The notes below the pieces were generated by a model. It worked only from the letters and a program-made list of their open reading frames with translations, was not told the DNA's origin and did not search any database. A program made the translations under genes and the position numbers. This document shows, piece after piece, positions 45,383 to 54,354 of a stretch of 64,000 nucleotides of DNA (positions are counted from its first letter, which is position 1; every line of letters begins with the position of its first letter). Source of the DNA: UBA964 sp037444685 (GTDB lineage Bacteria; Pseudomonadota; Gammaproteobacteria; Steroidobacterales; Steroidobacteraceae); NCBI GenBank assembly GCA_037444685.1, contig JBBILX010000001.1, positions 248,001-312,000 on the forward strand, given 5' to 3'.

Positions 45383-46392
45383 GTAACCAGTCGATCCTCG
45401 ATCAGGCGGAGGTCGATGCACTGCTGCACGGAATGAGCTCCGGAGCGGTCAGCACGGCGGCTCAGCCGGTAACCGGCGACGTCCGCCTCTACGATCTTGG
45501 CAAGGAGGCGCGCATCGTCCGCAGCCGAATGCCGACGCTCGAGATGATGAACGAGCGCTTCGCCAGGCTCTACCGCATGAGCATCTACAACATGCTGCGG
45601 CGAAACTCGGCGATCTCTATTCGCGGCGTGCAGACGCTGAAATTCGGCGATTACCTCCAGCGTCTGGAGATACCCAGCAGTCTTAACCTGATACGGATCG
45701 CGCCGTTGCGTGGCACGTCACTGGTGGTGCTGTCGCCAAGGCTCGTATTCACGGTCGTCGACAACTTCTTCGGCGGCAAAGGGCGGCACCTCAAGATCGA
45801 GGGACGCGACTTCACGGCGACCGAGATACGTATCATCCAGATGCTGCTCGAGTCGGCGTTCAGCGATCTCAAGGAGGCGTGGTCGAACGTCCTGCCCATC
45901 GAGATCGAGTATCTGGCCTCCGAGATGAACCCACAGTTTGCCAACATCGTCGGCCCGACCGAGATCGTGGTCGTTGCGACGTTTGCGATCGAGCTGGAGG
46001 GCGCGATCGGCGAGCTGCACCTGACGATTCCGTACTCGACGATCGAACCGATGCGCGAGATCTTCGACGGCGGTGTGCAGAGCGACCGCAGCGACGACGA
46101 CGGGCGCTGGCGACAGAGCCTGCGCGAGGACATCGAGGACGCGGAAGTCGTGCTGACCACACTCGTAGGACGGTCTTCGGTCACGATTGCCCAGTTGCTG
46201 AACCTGAAGCCCGGCGATGTGTTGCCGTGCGACTTCGACGGCAAGGTCACGGTCTACGCCGAGGACACGCCAATCCTGCGCGGCACCTTCGGCATCTCGC
46301 GCGGGCAACAGGCAGTCAAGGTCGAGGAGCACCTGGTCCGCGGGCGGCCCGCCGGCGCCGCGGCTCCCCAGCGCTTTCGAGCGGGGCTATGA
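45379..46392 (+). CDS. fliM: Flagellar motor switch protein FliM
   Basis: This 337-residue C-ring protein binds phospho-CheY through its N-terminus; SNQSILDQAEVDALL corresponds to the CheY-binding peptide. The CheC-like middle domain has IRGVQTLKFGDYLQRLEIPS, and the C-terminal SpoA domain has GRSSVTIAQLLNLKPGDVLP. Start 45379 overlaps the fliL stop; the upstream open frame is the fliL shadow. Confidence 0.96.
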   Translation: MSNQSILDQAEVDALLHGMSSGAVSTAAQPVTGDVRLYDLGKEARIVRSRMPTLEMMNERFARLYRMSIYNMLRRNSAISIRGVQTLKFGDYLQRLEIPSSLNLIRIAPLRGTSLVVLSPRLVFTVVDNFFGGKGRHLKIEGRDFTATEIRIIQMLLESAFSDLKEAWSNVLPIEIEYLASEMNPQFANIVGPTEIVVVATFAIELEGAIGELHLTIPYSTIEPMREIFDGGVQSDRSDDDGRWRQSLREDIEDAEVVLTTLVGRSSVTIAQLLNLKPGDVLPCDFDGKVTVYAEDTPILRGTFGISRGQQAVKVEEHLVRGRPAGAAAPQRFRAGL

Positions 46393-46411
46393 AATTTCAC
46401 GAGAGGACAGC

Positions 46412-46768
46412 ATGAGCACATCCATGAACGACGCGGCCGCGCAAGCGGCCACCTTCGAGAAATTCGCCGCGGAGCCGTCGGCTGGCGCACGCGAGGGCCC
46501 CAACGCCGAAGTCAATCTCGAGGTGATCCTCGACGTGCCCGTCACCCTGTCGATGGAGGTCGGCCGTACGCGCATTCCGATCCGCAATCTGTTGCAGCTC
46601 AACCAGGGTTCGGTCGTGGAGCTCGAGCGGGCCGCCGGCGAGCCCCTCGACGTCTACGTCAACGGGACGCTGGTCGCTCATGGCGAAGTCGTCGTGGTGA
46701 ACGACAAGTTCGGCATCCGACTGACGGACGTCATCAGTCCCGCCGAGCGGATCCGTCGGCTCAAGTGA
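46412..46768 (+). CDS. fliN: Flagellar motor switch protein FliN
   Basis: A 118-residue C-ring protein. The SpoA domain (about 45-115) has NLEVILDVPVTLSMEVGRTR, then LLQLNQGSVVELERAAGEPL and LVAHGEVVVVNDKFGIRLTD. The N-terminal 40 residues are unconserved, as usual. SD GAGAGG precedes the ATG at 46412; the stop overlaps the fliO GTG. Confidence 0.95.
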   Translation: MSTSMNDAAAQAATFEKFAAEPSAGAREGPNAEVNLEVILDVPVTLSMEVGRTRIPIRNLLQLNQGSVVELERAAGEPLDVYVNGTLVAHGEVVVVNDKFGIRLTDVISPAERIRRLK

Positions 46769-47211
46769 GCGCCCACATGCCGGACGTCCAGGACGCCTCC
46801 GCCGCCCCGTCGCACCCGCTCTTCGCAACGCCGCAGGCACAGCAACCTGCCGACGTGATCCCGGGCGTCGGTTCGCTGGTCGAGGTCGTGATCGCGCTGC
46901 TGGTGGTGCTGGCCATGATCATGGCCATCGCGTGGATCGCACGGCGCATGCGCGTCACCGGCGCGGACGGTTCGGCCATCCGGATCCTGGCCGAGGCGAC
47001 GCTGGGTCCGAAGGAGCGCGCCGTGCTGCTGCAAGTCATGGGTCGACAGCTGCTGGTCGGCGTCGCAGCCGGATCGGTGACGACCCTGCATGTGTTCGAC
47101 GGCAGCAACGCGTCCGAAGCGCCCGCGGGCACCAGTGCGGCGCAGGCCGGATTCGACGACGGACGCCCTTCGTTCGGATCGCTGCTGCGCAGGAGTCTCG
47201 GGCTGCCATGA
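46765..47211 (+). CDS. fliO: Flagellar biosynthetic protein FliO
   Basis: This 148-residue membrane protein helps assemble the FliP pore. A single membrane helix (VEVVIALLVVLAMIMAIAWI, about 39-58) precedes a cytoplasmic part with LAEATLGPKERAVLLQVMGR and LLVGVAAGSVTTLHVFDG. The GTG start overlaps the fliN stop; ATG at 46777 is an alternative. The protein has no cleavable signal. Confidence 0.9.
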   Translation: MSAHMPDVQDASAAPSHPLFATPQAQQPADVIPGVGSLVEVVIALLVVLAMIMAIAWIARRMRVTGADGSAIRILAEATLGPKERAVLLQVMGRQLLVGVAAGSVTTLHVFDGSNASEAPAGTSAAQAGFDDGRPSFGSLLRRSLGLP

Positions 47212-47981
47212 CTCGGCGTCAATGGATCAGGATCGCAGGTTCACTCGTATTGACGCTGGGGCTGCTCGGACCGGCCTGGGCACAGCAGGCGGTCGGTGCG
47301 CTCCCTGGTCTGCCGGCTCTGACTGTGCAGCCGGCGCCAGGCGGCGGTCAGTCGTACTCGCTGACGCTGCAGTTGCTGCTGCTGATGACGGCGCTGACCC
47401 TGCTGCCGGCGATCCTGCTGATGATGACAGCATTCACCCGCATCGTGATCGTGCTCGGCATCCTGCGTCAGGCGCTGGGTGCAGGGCAGACCCCTCCCAA
47501 TCAGGTCATCGTCGGCATGGCGCTCTTCATGACCTTCTTCGTCATGGCACCGGTTTTCGAGCGAGTCAATGCGGAGGCGATCAAGCCCTACATGGAGGGT
47601 CGAATCGAGACGACCGCCGCGCTCGAGCGCGCGATCGTGCCGCTGAAGCGCTTCATGCTCGATCAGACCCGCGAGTCGGACATCGCCACTTTCGTGCGTA
47701 TCTCTGGTGGCGAGGGGTTTGCGACGCCTGAGGACGTGCCGCTCTCGATCCTCGTGCCGGCCTTCGTCACGAGCGAGCTCAAGACGGCCTTCATGATCGG
47801 CTTCCTGCTCTTCATACCCTTCGTGATCATCGATCTGGTCGTGGCGAGTGTTCTCATGTCGATGGGTATGATGATGCTCTCACCGGTACTCATCTCCCTG
47901 CCGTTCAAGCTGATGCTGTTCGTCCTCGTCGACGGCTGGTCGCTGGTCATGGGTACGCTGGCCGAGGGCTTCTTCCGATGA
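47208..47981 (+). CDS. fliP: Flagellar export gate protein FliP
   Basis: This 257-residue core component of the export gate forms the FliP5FliQ4FliR1 pore. A cleavable signal peptide (WIRIAGSLVLTLGLLGPAWA) is followed by the family motif FTRIVIVLGILRQALGAGQT and PPNQVIVGMALFMTFFVMAP, with the C-terminal FLLFIPFVIIDLVVASVLMS and MGMMMLSPVLISLPFKLMLF. Overlaps fliO and fliQ by 4 bases each. Confidence 0.97.
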   Translation: MTRRQWIRIAGSLVLTLGLLGPAWAQQAVGALPGLPALTVQPAPGGGQSYSLTLQLLLLMTALTLLPAILLMMTAFTRIVIVLGILRQALGAGQTPPNQVIVGMALFMTFFVMAPVFERVNAEAIKPYMEGRIETTAALERAIVPLKRFMLDQTRESDIATFVRISGGEGFATPEDVPLSILVPAFVTSELKTAFMIGFLLFIPFVIIDLVVASVLMSMGMMMLSPVLISLPFKLMLFVLVDGWSLVMGTLAEGFFR

Positions 47982-48247
47982 CACCGGAAACGATCATGTC
48001 GATCGGCCGTCATGCCCTCGAAATCATGTTGCTGCTCGCAGCGCCAATGCTGCTCGTGGCCCTGGTCGTTGGGTTGCTGGTGGGCGTGTTCCAGGCCGCG
48101 ACGCAGATCAACGAGATGACGCTGTCGTTCATACCGAAGCTCGTCGCGATGGCGGCCGTCATCGCGATCACCGGTCCCTGGATGCTGAAGGTGCTCGTCG
48201 GCTACACGCGGGCCCTGATAGAGAGCATTCCAGCCTTGATCCAGTGA
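47978..48247 (+). CDS. fliQ: Flagellar export gate protein FliQ
   Basis: An 89-residue protein with two membrane helices (LLLAAPMLLVALVVGLLVGV and AAVIAITGPWMLKVLVGYTR regions). The motif VFQAATQINEMTLSFIPKLV between them is the FliQ signature. It is part of the export pore with FliP and FliR and overlaps fliP. Confidence 0.97.
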   Translation: MTPETIMSIGRHALEIMLLLAAPMLLVALVVGLLVGVFQAATQINEMTLSFIPKLVAMAAVIAITGPWMLKVLVGYTRALIESIPALIQ

Positions 48248-48259
48248 TTTTCGATCTTG

Positions 48260-49036
48260 ATGCTGACGGAAGCACAGCTCAACGAATGGATCGCGGCCTA
48301 CTTCTGGCCGTTTGCGCGCATCGCGTCGTGCCTGATGGTCGCGCCAGTGTTCGGCGCGCGCTTCGTGCCTGCACGCCTGCGCATCGTGCTGGCGGCTGCT
48401 ATCACCGTCATCACGGCTCCGCTACTGCCACCGCTGCCCGAGATCGCAGTGTTCTCGGTGGAGGGGGTCCTGATCACGGTCCAGCAGGTACTGATCGGCC
48501 TCGCTCTCGGCTTCATGTTGCAGCTGATCTTCGACGCGATCGGGCTCGGTGGCCAGTTGATCGCCAACAGCATGGGACTGTCGTTCGCGTTCAACGTCGA
48601 CCCTATGCGCGGCGCGGCCACGCCGGCGCTCGGCCAGTTCTACCTGCTGCTCGCGACCATGACCTTCGTTGCGCTCGACGGACATCTGGCCCTGATCGAG
48701 GTGCTGGTGCGCGGGTTCGAGACGCTGCCCCCAGGCGCGGGCGGCCTCGGAGTCGGAGGTCTCTGGAGCGTGATCGGCTTTGCCAGCCGCATGTTCGCCG
48801 GTGCGCTCGCCGTGGCGCTCCCGGGCATGACCGCCCTGATCGTGGTCAACCTGGCGTTCGGCGTCATGAGTCGTGCATCTCCGACTTTGAACCTGTTCGG
48901 CGTCGGCTTCCCGATCATGCTTGCCTTCGGGCTCGTCATATTGCTGGCCGGACTGCCAACGGTGCAGGCGACGTTCGCGGCGCTGCTGGCCGAGGTGTTT
49001 AGCGCGATCGCCGCCTTGCGGGGCGCAACGGGCTGA
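48260..49036 (+). CDS. fliR: Flagellar export gate protein FliR
   Basis: This 258-residue polytopic membrane protein completes the FliPQR pore. It shows PVFGARFVPARLRIVLAAAI, LGFMLQLIFDAIGLGGQLIA and MSRASPTLNLFGVGFPIMLA, typical of FliR. The ATG at 48260 is used; a TTG directly before it (48257) would add one Met. It is 12 bases after fliQ and 10 bases before flhB. Confidence 0.96.
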   Translation: MLTEAQLNEWIAAYFWPFARIASCLMVAPVFGARFVPARLRIVLAAAITVITAPLLPPLPEIAVFSVEGVLITVQQVLIGLALGFMLQLIFDAIGLGGQLIANSMGLSFAFNVDPMRGAATPALGQFYLLLATMTFVALDGHLALIEVLVRGFETLPPGAGGLGVGGLWSVIGFASRMFAGALAVALPGMTALIVVNLAFGVMSRASPTLNLFGVGFPIMLAFGLVILLAGLPTVQATFAALLAEVFSAIAALRGATG

Positions 49037-49046
49037 GAGCGTCGTC

Positions 49047-50186
49047 ATGGCCGAAGAGACGGGTCAGGAACGCACTGAACGTGCCACACCGAAGCGCCTC
49101 GAGGACGCGCGTCGGCGCGGACAGATCCCGCGCTCGCTGGAACTCAACGCCGCTGTGGTCACGCTCGCGGTCGCCTGCGGGCTGTATGGGCTCGGCACAG
49201 GGCTGTCCGCGGATCTCGCCGCACTCATGCGCGAGGCGCTGACGATCACCCGCACGGAACTGCTCGATGCCCGCGCGCTGCCCGAGGCCTTCGCGAGTCT
49301 GCTGCTGCGTGCGTCGTGGGTCCTGCTGCCGGTGCTCGCGATCGCTTTCGTAGCGGCGCTGTTCGCGCCGCTCCTGATCGGCGGCTGGAATTTCAGTTCG
49401 GAAGCCATCGGGCTCAAGCTCCAACGGCTCGATCCCGTCGCGGGCTTCGGGCGCATATTCTCCTTGCGCAGCCTCGTAGAGCTGGGCAAGTCACTCGGCA
49501 AGTTCGCGGTCGTCGGCACGCTGGCGGCCGTCGTGTTGTGGCAGCAGAGCGCAGCCTTCGTCGCACTCGCGCACGAGGCCACTGCGCCGGCGCTCGCTCA
49601 TGCCTTGTCCCTCGCAGGGCAGGCGCTGCTCGCCTTGGCGAGCGGCCTCGCGCTGATCGCGGCCATCGACGTGCCATACCAGCTCTGGCAGCACCAGCGC
49701 GACCTGCGCATGAGCCGTCAGGAGATTCGCGAGGAGCTCAAGGAGACCGAGGGCGCGCCCGAGACCAAAAGCCGGATCCGCTCGCTGCAGCAGGAGTTCG
49801 CGCGGCGCCGCATGATGCAGGAAGTGCCCACGGCCAGCGTGGTCGTCACCAACCCGGAGCACTATGCGGTGGCGCTCCGGTATGTCGAAGGCCGGCATCG
49901 TGCGCCGCTCGTGGTTGCCAAGGGCGTCGATGCAGTAGCGGCCCGCATACGACAGATCGCACGCGAGAACAGCGTGCCCATCTTCGAGGCACCGCCGCTC
50001 GCGCGAACGCTCTACCGAAACGTCGACCTCGGGGTCGAGATACCGGCGGAGCTCTACGTTGCCGTCGCCCAAGTGCTGACCTACGTGCTGCAGCTGCAAC
50101 GCGCTGTCGCGGCCGGCCATGAACCGCCGGTCCGACCCGAGATCGATCCCGATATCGAGACGTTCGACCGGCGCCGCCGCCATTGA
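49047..50186 (+). CDS. flhB: Flagellar export switch protein FlhB, with NPEH cleavage motif
   Basis: This 379-residue membrane protein controls the change from rod/hook to filament export. The N-terminal part EETGQERTERATPKRLEDAR precedes four membrane helices (about 30-215), and the cytoplasmic domain has the autocleavage site N269-P270-E271-H272 (VVVTNPEHYAVALRY). Most flagellar FlhB proteins have NPTH; the catalytic Asn-Pro pair is kept. Domain length is normal. The start at 49047 has the family N-terminus. Confidence 0.96.
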   Translation: MAEETGQERTERATPKRLEDARRRGQIPRSLELNAAVVTLAVACGLYGLGTGLSADLAALMREALTITRTELLDARALPEAFASLLLRASWVLLPVLAIAFVAALFAPLLIGGWNFSSEAIGLKLQRLDPVAGFGRIFSLRSLVELGKSLGKFAVVGTLAAVVLWQQSAAFVALAHEATAPALAHALSLAGQALLALASGLALIAAIDVPYQLWQHQRDLRMSRQEIREELKETEGAPETKSRIRSLQQEFARRRMMQEVPTASVVVTNPEHYAVALRYVEGRHRAPLVVAKGVDAVAARIRQIARENSVPIFEAPPLARTLYRNVDLGVEIPAELYVAVAQVLTYVLQLQRAVAAGHEPPVRPEIDPDIETFDRRRRH

Positions 50187-50203
50187 GAGCCGGAAAGGGA
50201 ACC

Positions 50204-52285
50204 ATGTCGACCTCCAGCGATGTACGCAAACTGCCTGAAGTGCTCGCGTTGCTGACGCGGGGCGCAGGTGTGCCCCTCGGCCTGGTGGCATTGCTCGCGA
50301 TGGTGGTGCTGCCGCTGCCGACGCTGATGCTCGATGTGCTGTTCACGTTCAACATCGCCCTGTCCTTGATGATCGTCATTGCGGTGTTCTCGGTGGCACG
50401 GCCGCTGGACTTCGCGATCTTCCCCACCGTGCTGCTGGTCGCGACGCTGTTCCGGCTCGCCCTGAACGTGGCTTCTACCCGCGTCGTGCTCATGCACGGC
50501 CACACCGGCACGGGAGCGGCGGGGCACGTGATCGAGTCGTTCGGCGAGTTCGTGATAGGCGGCAACTACGCTGTGGGGCTCGTCGTGTTTGTGATCCTGA
50601 CGATCATCAATTTCATCGTGGTCACCAAGGGGGCGGGCCGGATCTCCGAGGTCAGCGCCCGCTTCACGCTCGATGCGATGCCGGGCAAACAGATGGCGAT
50701 CGACGCCGATCTGAACGCCGGTCTCATCACGCAGGACGAGGCGCGCGCGCGCCGTGCGGAGATCCGCGCGGAAGCGGATTTCTATGGCGCCATGGACGGT
50801 GCCAGCAAGTTCGTGCGCGGCGACGCGACGGCGGGGATTCTGATCCTCCTGATCAACATGATAGGCGGCATGGCCATCGGCACCATGATGCACGAGCTCG
50901 CCGTCGGTGAGGCCGCAAGGCTCTATGTGCTGCTGACGATCGGCGATGGCCTCGTGGCGCAGATACCGGCGCTGCTGCTGTCCACCGGCGTGGCGCTGAT
51001 CGTCACACGCATGTCGCGCGAACAGGATGTCGGCCGCGAGTTCGCCCGGCAGCTGCTCGCGGCGCCGCGGCTGCTGCTGACTGCGGCGGCCGTGCTGGCT
51101 GCGCTCGGCGCAATCCCCGGGATGCCGAATCTCGCATTCCTGTCGATGGCAGCCTTGTGCGGCTTCGGGGCGTGGTGGTACGGACGGCCGAGGTCCGAGC
51201 CCGAGCCGGAGCCTGTCGTCGCGGCGCCGCCCGTCGCCCCGGACACGCGCGACCTGACCTGGGACGACGTGCAGGCAGTCGATCTGCTCGGACTCGAAGT
51301 CGGCTATCGACTCGTGCCGCTGGTCGATCGCGGCCAGGGCGGCGATCTGCTGGCACGCATCCGTGGCGTGCGGCGCAAGCTGTCGCAGGAGCTCGGCTTC
51401 CTCGTCCCGGCGGTGCACATCCGCGACAACCTCGATCTCGGTCCGAACGCCTACCGCATCACGCTCTCGGGCGTCCCGGTCGGGGAAGGGTCCGTCTACC
51501 CGGAGCGGGAGCTGGCGATCAACCCGGGTCGCGTCTTCGGGGGTCTCACCGGCATCGAGACGCGTGATCCAGCATTCGGCATGGAGGCGGTCTGGATCGA
51601 ACCGGGTCTGCGCGATCACGCGCAGACGCTCGGCTACACCGTCGTGGACGCGAGCACCGTCGTGGCCACGCACCTCAGCCATCTCGTCCAGCAGCATGCG
51701 CACGAACTGCTCGGCCACGAGGAGGTGCAGCAACTGCTCAACCAGCTCGCCAAGACGATGCCCAAGCTCGTCGAGGACGTCGCTCCCAAGACCTTGCCCC
51801 TCGCCACCGTCGTGCGGGTACTGCAGGGACTGCTCGCGGAGCGGGTGCCAATACGCGATCTGCGCAGCATCCTCGAGTCGCTCGCCGAACACGGGCCGCG
51901 AACCCAGGATCCGCAGCAGCTGCAGGCTCAGGCCCGCATCGCGCTGAGTCGCCATATCGTCCAGGAAATCGCCGGCCTCGCGGAAGAGCTGCCCGTCATC
52001 ACGCTGGAGCCGGAGCTCGAGCAGCTACTGATGGGTTCAATGAGTCCCGCCGCGACGACCCCTGGCCTCGAACCGGGTCTGGCAGAGAGATTGCAGAGAA
52101 AGCTCCAGGAGAGTTCCCAGCGTCAGGAAGCCGTCGGCGAGCCGGCGGTCCTGCTGGTACCGCCGCCACTGCGTCCGGCCCTGTCGCGCTTCCTGCGCGC
52201 GGCCGTGCCGCAGCTGCGTGTGCTGGCCTGGAACGAGATCCCTGACAGCCGACGTGTGCGGCTGGTCGCCACCGTAGGAAAGTGA
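50204..52285 (+). CDS. flhA: Flagellar export gate protein FlhA
   Basis: This 693-residue protein forms the nonameric export ring. The N-terminal half has eight membrane helices with the FHIPEP-family block LFRLALNVASTRVVLMHGHT and TKGAGRISEVSARFTLDAMP then GKQMAIDADLNAGLI. The C-terminal cytoplasmic domain (about 350-693) binds substrates and chaperones. ATG 50204 with SD GGAAAGGGA is preferred; TTG 50183 would overlap flhB. Confidence 0.96.
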   Translation: MSTSSDVRKLPEVLALLTRGAGVPLGLVALLAMVVLPLPTLMLDVLFTFNIALSLMIVIAVFSVARPLDFAIFPTVLLVATLFRLALNVASTRVVLMHGHTGTGAAGHVIESFGEFVIGGNYAVGLVVFVILTIINFIVVTKGAGRISEVSARFTLDAMPGKQMAIDADLNAGLITQDEARARRAEIRAEADFYGAMDGASKFVRGDATAGILILLINMIGGMAIGTMMHELAVGEAARLYVLLTIGDGLVAQIPALLLSTGVALIVTRMSREQDVGREFARQLLAAPRLLLTAAAVLAALGAIPGMPNLAFLSMAALCGFGAWWYGRPRSEPEPEPVVAAPPVAPDTRDLTWDDVQAVDLLGLEVGYRLVPLVDRGQGGDLLARIRGVRRKLSQELGFLVPAVHIRDNLDLGPNAYRITLSGVPVGEGSVYPERELAINPGRVFGGLTGIETRDPAFGMEAVWIEPGLRDHAQTLGYTVVDASTVVATHLSHLVQQHAHELLGHEEVQQLLNQLAKTMPKLVEDVAPKTLPLATVVRVLQGLLAERVPIRDLRSILESLAEHGPRTQDPQQLQAQARIALSRHIVQEIAGLAEELPVITLEPELEQLLMGSMSPAATTPGLEPGLAERLQRKLQESSQRQEAVGEPAVLLVPPPLRPALSRFLRAAVPQLRVLAWNEIPDSRRVRLVATVGK

Positions 52286-52286
52286 G

Positions 52287-53486
52287 ATGCAGATCAAGAA
52301 GTACTTCGCGCCGGACATGCGCCAGGCGATGCGGGCGATCCGCGAGGAGCAGGGTCCCGATGCGGTCATCCTCGCGAACCGGACGCTCGCCGATGGCGTC
52401 GAGATCTCGGTGGCCATCGACCATGATCTCGGGTCGACACCGGCTCCCACGGCGGGCCGGCCGGCGGCCGAGGAGCCATCAGGATGCAACGGCTTGCAGG
52501 GATTTCGCGAGCTGCTCGCGAGGCGGGAGGCGGCTCAAGCCGCCGAGGCCGCCGCGACCGGCACGCCGATCAACGAGGAACTGCGCACCTTGCGGCGCAT
52601 GCTCGAGACCCAGCTCGCCGCGCTCGCCTGGAACGACCTGACGCGCCGTGCGCCGCTCGCGACGGAGCTGCTGCGCGAGCTGTCCGAGATCGGCTTCACC
52701 CCGGAACTGGCGGCACGGGTCGCCGACGCGCTGCCGCCAGGAGTCGACTTCACTGCGGCGCGTCGCCTCGCGATCGCGCGCATCGCCGACCAGCTGGCGA
52801 CGACCGGCGACCGTTGGTCGGAGTTCGGCGGCCTGGTGGCCTTCGTCGGCCCACCGGGCGCCGGCAAGACCAGCGTGATCGCGAAACTGGCCGCCCGCTG
52901 GGTGCTGCGTCACGGCAACGGCGAACTCGCACTGATCAGCGCGGACGTCGACCGGGTCGGATCGATCGAGGAGACGGCGCACCTCGGTCGGCTGCTCGGG
53001 GTCCGGGCCTACAACGTAGAGACGCTCGACGAGCTGCCGGCCGTGTTGACGCGGGTGGCCAGCGCGCGGCTCGTGCTGATCGATACGACCGGTGTCGGGC
53101 CCCGTGACGGAAGGTTGGCCGCCACGGTGCGCGCATTGCGCAGCACGAGTGCGACGCTGGAGGTCGCACTCACGCTTGCTGCAAGTACGCAGGCCGGCGC
53201 GCTCGAGGAGGCGGTCGGTACGTTCGGCGACGCCGGCCAGTCTGCCTGTGTGCTGACCAAGCTCGACGAAGCGGCCAGCCTCGGAGGCGCACTCTCGGCC
53301 CTGATCCGCGCGCGCCTGCCCATCGCCTACGTCAGCGAGGGACGACGCGTGCCCGACGATCTGCGCGTCGCGCGGTCACTCGACCTCGTCTCGACGGCCG
53401 TGCTGCTGGCCGAGAGGCTCGGTGCGGCGGCCGACGAGGACCTGCTGAGCCGCCGCTTTCACGGGGTCGCGCATGTCTGTGCTTGA
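52287..53486 (+). CDS. flhF: SRP-family GTPase FlhF
   Basis: This 399-residue GTPase sets the polar site of flagellar assembly. It starts MQIKKYFAPDMRQAMRAIRE, the FlhF signature. The NG domain (about 180-385) has the P-loop GPPGAGKTSVIAKLAARWVL, DVDRVGSIEETAHLGRLLGV, the G3 motif DTTGVGPRD and TKLDEAASLG. Overlaps flhG by 14 bases, the usual flhF-flhG pair. Confidence 0.95.
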   Translation: MQIKKYFAPDMRQAMRAIREEQGPDAVILANRTLADGVEISVAIDHDLGSTPAPTAGRPAAEEPSGCNGLQGFRELLARREAAQAAEAAATGTPINEELRTLRRMLETQLAALAWNDLTRRAPLATELLRELSEIGFTPELAARVADALPPGVDFTAARRLAIARIADQLATTGDRWSEFGGLVAFVGPPGAGKTSVIAKLAARWVLRHGNGELALISADVDRVGSIEETAHLGRLLGVRAYNVETLDELPAVLTRVASARLVLIDTTGVGPRDGRLAATVRALRSTSATLEVALTLAASTQAGALEEAVGTFGDAGQSACVLTKLDEAASLGGALSALIRARLPIAYVSEGRRVPDDLRVARSLDLVSTAVLLAERLGAAADEDLLSRRFHGVAHVCA

Positions 53487-54354
53487 ACTGCGCAAGGGAC
53501 TGCCCCGTGCGCGCGGCTCGGCCCGCCGGCCGGTGCGCGTGATCGGAGTGACCGGCGGCAAGGGTGGGGTCGGCAAGACCAGCATCGCGATCAATCTGGC
53601 CACGGCGCTCGCGGGAATGGGTCGCAGGGTGCTGCTGCTGGACGGCGACCTCGGGCTCGCCAACGTCGACGTGCTGCTCGGCATCGCACCGCGCCACAAC
53701 CTCGCCCACGTGATCAGCGGCGAACGTCTGCTCGAGGAGATCGTCGTCGAGACGCCGCAGGGGTTCCGCGTCGTGCCGGCGGGGTCCGGGGTCGAACGGC
53801 TCGCGACACTGGGCGAGGCCGAACATGCCGGCCTGGTGCGCGCCTTCAGTTCGCTGGGCGGCGACCTCGACACGCTGATTGTCGACACGGCTGCCGGCAT
53901 CGCGCCCTCTGTGCTGCAGCTGTTGCGAGCCTGCCAGCACGTCGTCGTGGCGGTCTGCGACGAACCCGCTTCGCTGACCGATGCCTACGCGATCGTCAAG
54001 GTCCTGAGTCGCAACTATGGTGTCGGCCGGTTCCAGGTGGTCGCGAGCATGACGCGGGTGCACGGCGCGGGTCAGTCAGTCTTCCGGGCATTGAGCCGTG
54101 TCGCCACGCGGTTTCTTGACGTAACGCTCGACTATGCCGGGGAAATTCCCGAGGATCCGCTGCTCAGGCGCTCGATCCGCGAGCAGCGACCGGTCGTCGA
54201 GGCCTATCCGTCCTCGCCTGCAGCGGCAGCGCTAAAGCAATTGGCGCGGCGCGCCGATACATGGGCTGTACCGGAGGGTGCGCGCGGTCACATCGAGTTC
54301 TTCGCCGAACGCCTGGTGCAACAGCCCGCCGTCCGCCTGGAGATCGTCCGATGA
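53473..54354 (+). CDS. flhG: Flagellar number regulator FlhG (FleN), MinD-like ATPase
   Basis: This 293-residue ParA/MinD ATPase limits flagellar number. The deviant Walker A motif is in GVTGGKGGVGKTSIAINLAT, with LLLDGDLGLANVDVLLGIAP following. In pseudomonads FleN also binds FleQ and lowers its activity; here the FleQ-like target lacks its N-terminal domain, so the interaction could differ. The final 40 residues include a possible membrane-targeting helix. Overlaps fliA by 4 bases. Confidence 0.94.
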   Translation: MSVLELRKGLPRARGSARRPVRVIGVTGGKGGVGKTSIAINLATALAGMGRRVLLLDGDLGLANVDVLLGIAPRHNLAHVISGERLLEEIVVETPQGFRVVPAGSGVERLATLGEAEHAGLVRAFSSLGGDLDTLIVDTAAGIAPSVLQLLRACQHVVVAVCDEPASLTDAYAIVKVLSRNYGVGRFQVVASMTRVHGAGQSVFRALSRVATRFLDVTLDYAGEIPEDPLLRRSIREQRPVVEAYPSSPAAAALKQLARRADTWAVPEGARGHIEFFAERLVQQPAVRLEIVR

